NCBI GenBank assembly: GCA_964397015.1
Contig: CAYNHL010000037.1
Location: 1-28,347 of the forward strand
Length of the DNA stretch: 28,347 nt
Direction: 5' to 3'
From: MADRE2 sp964397015
Lineage (GTDB): Bacteria > Desulfobacterota > Desulfobacteria > Desulfobacterales > Desulfobacteraceae
The notes beneath the pieces are model-generated. The model was not told the DNA's origin. It was given only the letters and a program-made list of their open reading frames with translations, and made no database searches. Below, in pieces: positions 24,645 through 28,347 of this stretch. Each line of letters starts with the position of its first letter. Positions within the stretch are counted from its first letter, which is position 1. Both the position numbers and the translations under genes were made by a program.

Positions 24645-25147
24645 CAAATATTTTCTCCCTGCTCTTTTCCAAGGGCCATGGCTTCAAACCGTCGGATCTG
24701 GTCCCTTTTGCCGGCGGCCATAACTGTATCCCCAGCTTTGAGAACAAAGTCCACGTCAGGGCTGACAGTCATGTCGTCTCCCTGCATGACCGCTATAATG
24801 GAAGCACCTGTATGGCTTCGGATACGGGATTGGGATATCTGCTTGTCAACAAAGGGAGATTCAGGGGTGAGCTTGATCCATTCCATTACCAGCTGCTTTT
24901 GAAATATCTGCATTTTTTCATCGTCCACCGGCTGGTAGGTTGCTCCGAGAAGCTGTGCTCCAAGTTCCCGTGTTTCATCAGATGTAAGGGACAGAAAATA
25001 ATCAGCTTCATCTTCATCGGTATCCTGGAAAAAATAAAGATCCCGCTTTCCTGAGTGATGGATAATGACAACGATCTTACTGTTTTCTGCGGTCTGAAAT
25101 GAAATTTTTTTTCCCACTCCGGGCAGGTCGGCCATTTTTACTTCCAC
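24644..25147 (-). CDS. khtT: RCK_C (TrkA-C) regulatory subunit of the antiporter, KhtT-like
   Basis: The 167-residue soluble protein matches KhtT in length and layout. It has an N-terminal DLPGVGKKISF strand and IVVIIHHSGKRDLYFF (the N-terminal domain of KhtT), then an RCK_C domain (about 85-160) with SRIRSHTGASIIAVMQGDD and VLKAGDTVMAAGKRDQI. RCK_C subunits gate the antiporter by binding a nucleotide such as c-di-AMP in Gram-positives; the ligand here is unknown. The start is a GTG at 25147 with GAGGTGAT just upstream; the in-frame ATG four codons later has no such site. It is coupled to khtU by the TGATG overlap. Confidence 0.9.
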   Translation of the reverse strand: MEVKMADLPGVGKKISFQTAENSKIVVIIHHSGKRDLYFFQDTDEDEADYFLSLTSDETRELGAQLLGATYQPVDDEKMQIFQKQLVMEWIKLTPESPFVDKQISQSRIRSHTGASIIAVMQGDDMTVSPDVDFVLKAGDTVMAAGKRDQIRRFEAMALGKEQGENI

Positions 25148-25196
25148 GGTATCACCTCATTGCATCAATTTGGTTTTTATGAAGCTGAATGAATTT

Positions 25197-25225
25197 AAAA
25201 TAGTTGAAAAATCCAGTCATGACAA
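25197..25225 (-). promoter_or_regulatory. Candidate promoter of the khtT-khtU-ubiB operon
   Basis: On the minus strand, TTGTCA (25225-25220) is 17 bases from TATTTT (25202-25197). The -35 box matches five of six bases, the -10 four of six. Initiation near 25190 would leave a leader of about 43 bases before the GTG start. Confidence 0.4.
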
Positions 25226-25283
25226 GATGTATTCACAATGTTTTGAGGAAAGACATGAAATATGGCATTAAAATTTTGGCCTG

Positions 25284-25432
25284 CTTTTGTTATCCAGGCA
25301 GCAGAGTTGTCTCAGGGCAATCGCATGTAAGAATTTTGCAGGCGGCGTATTGTTGCCTCTGCCGAATAAAGCGACCGCGGCCATGTTTTCCGTCACTCTG
25401 CTGCGCTTACAAACCGCTGCATAGCCCTGACA
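25284..25432. other. GC-rich structured block inside the AT-rich intergenic region
   Basis: The 454-base gap 25148-25601 is AT-rich except for this stretch. It holds a perfect 10-bp inverted repeat, GCAGCAGAGT (25298-25307) and ACTCTGCTGC (25395-25404), and an interleaved 7-bp pair, TCAGGGC (25312-25318) and GCCCTGA (25424-25430). The order A-B-A'-B' would form a pseudoknot rather than a nested fold. Small open frames here show no known protein or good ribosome-binding site. It may be a dispersed repeat or a structured RNA. Confidence 0.3.
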
Positions 25433-25486
25433 TATAATTAAAAAAATGTTCGGTGATGTCCGGCTGTTTTTATACAAAAAGCGATC

Positions 25487-25515
25487 TTGACAAGCTGAGA
25501 TATATTTCCTATATC
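25487..25515 (+). promoter_or_regulatory. Strong sigma70-like promoter for the repeat-protein gene
   Basis: A perfect TTGACA (25487-25492), a 17-base spacer and TATATC (25510-25515, four of six -10 matches). Initiation near 25522 would give a leader of about 80 bases before the ATG at 25602. Confidence 0.6.
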
Positions 25516-25518
25516 TCA
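25496..25518. promoter_or_regulatory. Perfect 9-bp inverted repeat over the promoter (operator candidate)
   Basis: TGAGATATA (25496-25504) and TATATCTCA (25510-25518) are perfect reverse complements with a 5-base spacer TTTCC. The palindrome fills the spacer and covers the whole -10 box of the promoter at 25487-25515, the usual place for a dimeric repressor. The regulator is not identified. Confidence 0.5.
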
Positions 25519-25526
25519 TTATAAAT

Positions 25527-25563
25527 TCTTCTATAGAGAAGATTCAACGAATAATTGTTGAAT
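25527..25563 (+). other. Two leader hairpins in the 5' untranslated region
   Basis: TCTTCT/AGAAGA (25527-25532 with 25537-25542, loop ATAG) and ATTCAAC/GTTGAAT (25542-25548 with 25557-25563, 8-nt loop) follow each other directly in the predicted leader of the repeat-protein mRNA. They could stabilise the 5' end. GAGGA at 25593-25597 is the ribosome-binding site. Confidence 0.35.
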
Positions 25564-25601
25564 TTGAACATGTAGAAGAAAAACATAAATATGAGGACCC
25601 T

Positions 25602-28232
25602 ATGACAAGGCGAATATTCTTTATTTTGGTTTTGTTGCTGGCTGTTGCATCCTTGGTTCGTGCAGGCACCGTTACTTACACATATGATGCATTCGGACAG
25701 GTAATTAACGCACAATACGACATAGGGATGGTATTTTTATATGAATATGACGCCATCGGAAATCGAATTTATGCCGAGGTTGACCTGCCTTCGCAGGATG
25801 TGGTGATCAGGGTCCGAAAAGATGACGAAACTGTCCTGGATGGGCTGAATACCTATGCTTTTACCGATGCTGGCCAATACACTGGTATTCACGGTCAGAG
25901 CGATGACAACGGAGAAGTCTTTTTTTCCCCACAGAATTTTGATTCCGGGGATTACAAGTTTCGGGTGGATTATTTGAAAGAGCAGTACTGGTCCGATGCG
26001 GTAACTATCCCCGGCGTTCAATATCTTGATGTGGTCATCCCCCATGTGAATGCTGCGGTCAATGTCGCAAGAGACGGTATTCCCATGCCAGGTGTCAAGG
26101 TATATGTGTTTAACGACGTCAACCAGTATCTTGGGATAAACGGGACGACGGACGAAGAGGGCAATGTTATTTTTGAACTGCCGCAGGATAAATCGTTCAA
26201 GTTTAGAGTGGATTACCTGGGCAGCCAGATCTGGTCAAATGATATCTTATTGAATCAGAACATGACTTTAACTGTGGCTATTCCCCACAGGGACGTCTGT
26301 ATTACGGTTCAGGGCCAGTGTGATTCGGATCAGACATTAAAGGATAATGTGAGAGTTTACCTGTTCACTCCTGCAGACCGGTATCTTGGTGAATACCGGA
26401 ATACAGACTATCAGGGCATGGCATACTTCAATTTGCCGGGCATGGATTTCAAGGTGCGGGCCGATTACATGAAACAGCAGTACTGGTCCGAGGTATTCAA
26501 CTGGACCGATCAGATCCTGATCATTGAAGAGGGGATCGCCCGGTTGACCGTGAATTCCATATCCGGGCCGGTGGAAGGGGTAAGGGTTTATGCTTTCACG
26601 AATACAGGTTCCTATCTCAGCCTCAATGATATAACGGATGCCGACGGACAGGCTGATTTTATTCTTCCACAGGGGGATTACAGGTTCAGGGCCGATTACA
26701 TGGGTAGCCAGTATTTCAGTGATACATTAACAGTGATCCCGCATGTGCTGAATCCGGTATTTGTCAGTACCGGAGGTGGGACATTTACCCTGACCCTGGA
26801 GCAGAACAATCAGGTCCCCCTGGCCGGTGTGAGCACTTATCTGTTTTCCGGTGCTGGATCCTATTTAGGGAAAAGCGGTAATACCGATGACCAGGGCCGG
26901 GTGGATTTTAATCTGGCTGACGGGTCTTATAAAATCCGGGTGGATTACATGGGGTACAATTTCTGGACTGATCCGTTCACATTACCGGATGTGACATCTC
27001 TGACCCTGACCATTCCCCACCAGGATGTAGCTGTTGATATAGCCGCAAATTTCAATCAGACTGTTAGCCCTGCTGTTGGTGTAAAAACCTATCTGTTCAC
27101 TTCTTCCGGTAAATATATGAGCCAATTTCTCACAACGGATGACCAGGGCCGGGTGGTGTATTCACTACCTGAAAGAGAATACCAGGTGAGAGCGGATTAC
27201 ATGAAGCAGCAGTACTGGACCGACCCCTTTTTCTGGGCGGACCGGGAAATCATCATTGAACATGGGCAGGCTGATGTCACTGTCCGGCAGGAGGATACCC
27301 CGATCGAACAAGCCCGGGTTTATGTGTTCACGGATACGGATCAGTATCTTAATCTGTCCAGCACCACTGATGCCCAGGGCATGGCCGGCTTTATTTTACC
27401 CGCGGGAACGTACAAGTTCAGGGCGGATTTTTTAAATAACCAGTACTGGGCGACAAGCGTGATCCAGGCCCATTCGAACATACCGGTGGATATCAATACC
27501 GGTGGAGGTCCGGTTACGGTCCAAATAGAAAGGGAGGATGCCTCTCCAATGTCAGATATTTCGGTATACGCCTTTACCGCTTCTCAATCCTATACTGGAA
27601 AGACCTCACAAACCGATAACCAAGGGGCGGCGGCATTCTCCCTGTCAGATGGCGAATACACCTTCAGGGCCGACTACCTCGGGAACCACTACTGGTCTGA
27701 TGTTTTAACCGTACCGGACAGCTTTACCACTACTTTGACCATTGACCACCAGCCCGTTACCCTGGTGGTCAATGAACGGTATAATTATAATTACACACCT
27801 CTGGAAGGGATAAAAATCTATCTGTTCAAAGACAGCCAGTACATGGGCCTGAACAGTACCACTAATAGCAGTGGCCAAGTGTCATTTCTGCTCCCGAACC
27901 AGGAATACAGGTTCCGGGCTGATTACCTGAAGTCCAGGTACTGGACTGATCCGATCCAGTGGCAGGATACGGAGCTGGATATCCCAAACGGCAAAGTAAT
28001 CCTGACCGTCGCCGAAGATGGTACGCCCCTGGAAAACGTTTCTATATACCTGTTCACACCTGATGGAGCCTACCTGAGCCGAACCCGGAAAACCGACAGC
28101 CAGGGCCGGTCGGAATTCATCATCCCGGCTAATAATTACAAGTTCAGGATCGATTACGGCGGCGCGCAGCATTGGACAGATCTGATTACAATTGAAGCAG
28201 ATCAGGAGGTGGCCCATGATATCAATTTATAA
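25602..28232 (+). CDS. Secreted protein with RHS/YD-like N-terminus and ten ~80-residue tandem domains
   Basis: The 876-residue chain begins with a signal peptide (residues 1-21: Arg-Arg, hydrophobic core, cleavage near VRA-G). Residues 24-60 hold two YD-type units (YTYDAFGQV and YEYDAIGNRIY) as in RHS proteins. From about residue 65 to the end there are ten tandem domains. Each has a VYxF strand, a Y-L-G turn, TDxxG, an F.LP strand, a FRADY strand and a QYWSD motif, reminiscent of prealbumin-like or carboxypeptidase-regulatory-like beta-sandwiches. The FRxDY tyrosines lie at 124, 205, 289, 366, 449, 533, 610 (Phe), 692, 775 and 852. Only two Cys occur (233, 240). It is likely a surface or secreted structural or adhesion protein; binding partner unknown. 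Its stop overlaps the next gene by 17 bases. Confidence 0.88.
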   Translation: MTRRIFFILVLLLAVASLVRAGTVTYTYDAFGQVINAQYDIGMVFLYEYDAIGNRIYAEVDLPSQDVVIRVRKDDETVLDGLNTYAFTDAGQYTGIHGQSDDNGEVFFSPQNFDSGDYKFRVDYLKEQYWSDAVTIPGVQYLDVVIPHVNAAVNVARDGIPMPGVKVYVFNDVNQYLGINGTTDEEGNVIFELPQDKSFKFRVDYLGSQIWSNDILLNQNMTLTVAIPHRDVCITVQGQCDSDQTLKDNVRVYLFTPADRYLGEYRNTDYQGMAYFNLPGMDFKVRADYMKQQYWSEVFNWTDQILIIEEGIARLTVNSISGPVEGVRVYAFTNTGSYLSLNDITDADGQADFILPQGDYRFRADYMGSQYFSDTLTVIPHVLNPVFVSTGGGTFTLTLEQNNQVPLAGVSTYLFSGAGSYLGKSGNTDDQGRVDFNLADGSYKIRVDYMGYNFWTDPFTLPDVTSLTLTIPHQDVAVDIAANFNQTVSPAVGVKTYLFTSSGKYMSQFLTTDDQGRVVYSLPEREYQVRADYMKQQYWTDPFFWADREIIIEHGQADVTVRQEDTPIEQARVYVFTDTDQYLNLSSTTDAQGMAGFILPAGTYKFRADFLNNQYWATSVIQAHSNIPVDINTGGGPVTVQIEREDASPMSDISVYAFTASQSYTGKTSQTDNQGAAAFSLSDGEYTFRADYLGNHYWSDVLTVPDSFTTTLTIDHQPVTLVVNERYNYNYTPLEGIKIYLFKDSQYMGLNSTTNSSGQVSFLLPNQEYRFRADYLKSRYWTDPIQWQDTELDIPNGKVILTVAEDGTPLENVSIYLFTPDGAYLSRTRKTDSQGRSEFIIPANNYKFRIDYGGAQHWTDLITIEADQEVAHDINL

Positions 28233-28347
28233 GATTTCTCTCGATATATTCTGTCAGTTCATTATTCGCAGCATTTCATTGTTAAAACATGTCTTTTTAC
28301 CCCTCATCTGTTCTTTGATGATCAGTTCAACAAGTTTCAGTGCAACT
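28216..28347 (+). CDS. Start of an exported protein, 3'-truncated by the window
   Basis: An ATG at 28216 opens a frame that stays open to the window end (44 codons), in a different frame from the preceding gene. AGGAGGTG at 28204-28211 is a near-perfect ribosome-binding site four to six bases upstream, the best in the window. The translated part has basic residues, then a hydrophobic run HVFLPLICSLMISSTSFSAT, whose end (FSA-T) looks like a signal-peptidase site, so the product is probably exported. It overlaps the repeat-protein gene by 17 bases, implying co-expression. The YD start of the upstream protein makes an RHS-related product possible, but nothing visible proves that. Confidence 0.7.
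   Translation, partial: MISIYKISLDIFCQFIIRSISLLKHVFLPLICSLMISSTSFSAT

Noticed and set aside
25204..25437. Small open frame on the plus strand in the khtT/repeat-protein gap, and a minus-strand frame at 25268-25519
   Set aside because: Composition is atypical, no ribosome-binding site or domain is visible, and the region is better explained as a structured or repeat block plus a promoter.
25602..28232. CRISPR-like or mobile tandem repeat
   Set aside because: The repeats are in-frame protein domains of about 240 bases with codon-level divergence, not short identical repeats with spacers.

Overview
The window reads as chromosome of an anaerobic, complete-oxidising or acetogenic-type member of the Desulfobacterota. 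This is inferred from gene content (HdrA/MvhD/MetV/MetF, an archaeal-type thymidylate synthase, a 115-kDa-class NAD-glutamate dehydrogenase, a CPA2 antiporter with its own RCK_C subunit) and from moderately GC-rich, densely packed genes with many stop/start overlaps. No rRNA, tRNA, CRISPR array, transposase or integrase was seen.

Layout. (1) 1-2018: a Gly-rich protein with a hydrophobic segment, probably cut at the window edge, and a lipoprotein ending in a peptidoglycan-binding-like domain; a strong hairpin follows. (2) 2019-2338: a gene-free leader with a 13-nt direct repeat, a sigma70-like promoter and terminator/hairpin structures. (3) 2339-8408: a C1/electron-transfer cluster: a divergent MetF paralogue, a double-headed HdrA, MvhD, MetV and canonical MetF. 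It resembles the MetFV-HdrABC-MvhD methylenetetrahydrofolate reductase complex known from acetogens, but has no HdrB or HdrC here. (4) 8442-12922: a receiver protein, a tandem ACT-like protein, a PAS histidine kinase and a REC-PAS-histidine kinase hybrid. (5) 12979-17794: a GNAT/nitrilase fusion, thymidylate synthase, an Mrp-type ATPase, a metallo-beta-lactamase-fold protein and a flavin reductase-like protein. (6) 17812-18393, minus strand: a short, apparently eroded radical SAM gene, divergent from a 1048-residue NAD-glutamate dehydrogenase. (7) 21755-25147, minus strand: khtT-khtU-like K+/H+ antiporter genes followed by an ABC1/UbiB-type kinase. (8) 25148-28347: an AT-rich control region with a promoter overlapped by a perfect 9-bp inverted repeat and an embedded GC-rich block, then a secreted 876-residue protein with an RHS/YD-like N-terminus and ten tandem ~80-residue domains, overlapping the start of another exported protein that runs off the window.

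How they fit. MetF/MetV/MvhD/HdrA would interconvert methylene- and methyl-tetrahydrofolate in the Wood-Ljungdahl pathway and pass electrons through flavin and Fe-S centres. Thymidylate synthase uses the same folate pool. The phospho-signalling genes are on the same strand directly downstream of the C1 cluster and may report metabolic state, but that link rests on position only. The most unusual items are the folate/Hdr module (duplicated HdrA with decayed Fe-S motifs, plus a MetF paralogue lacking two catalytic residues) and the large repeat protein, whose domains form a higher-order period of three.
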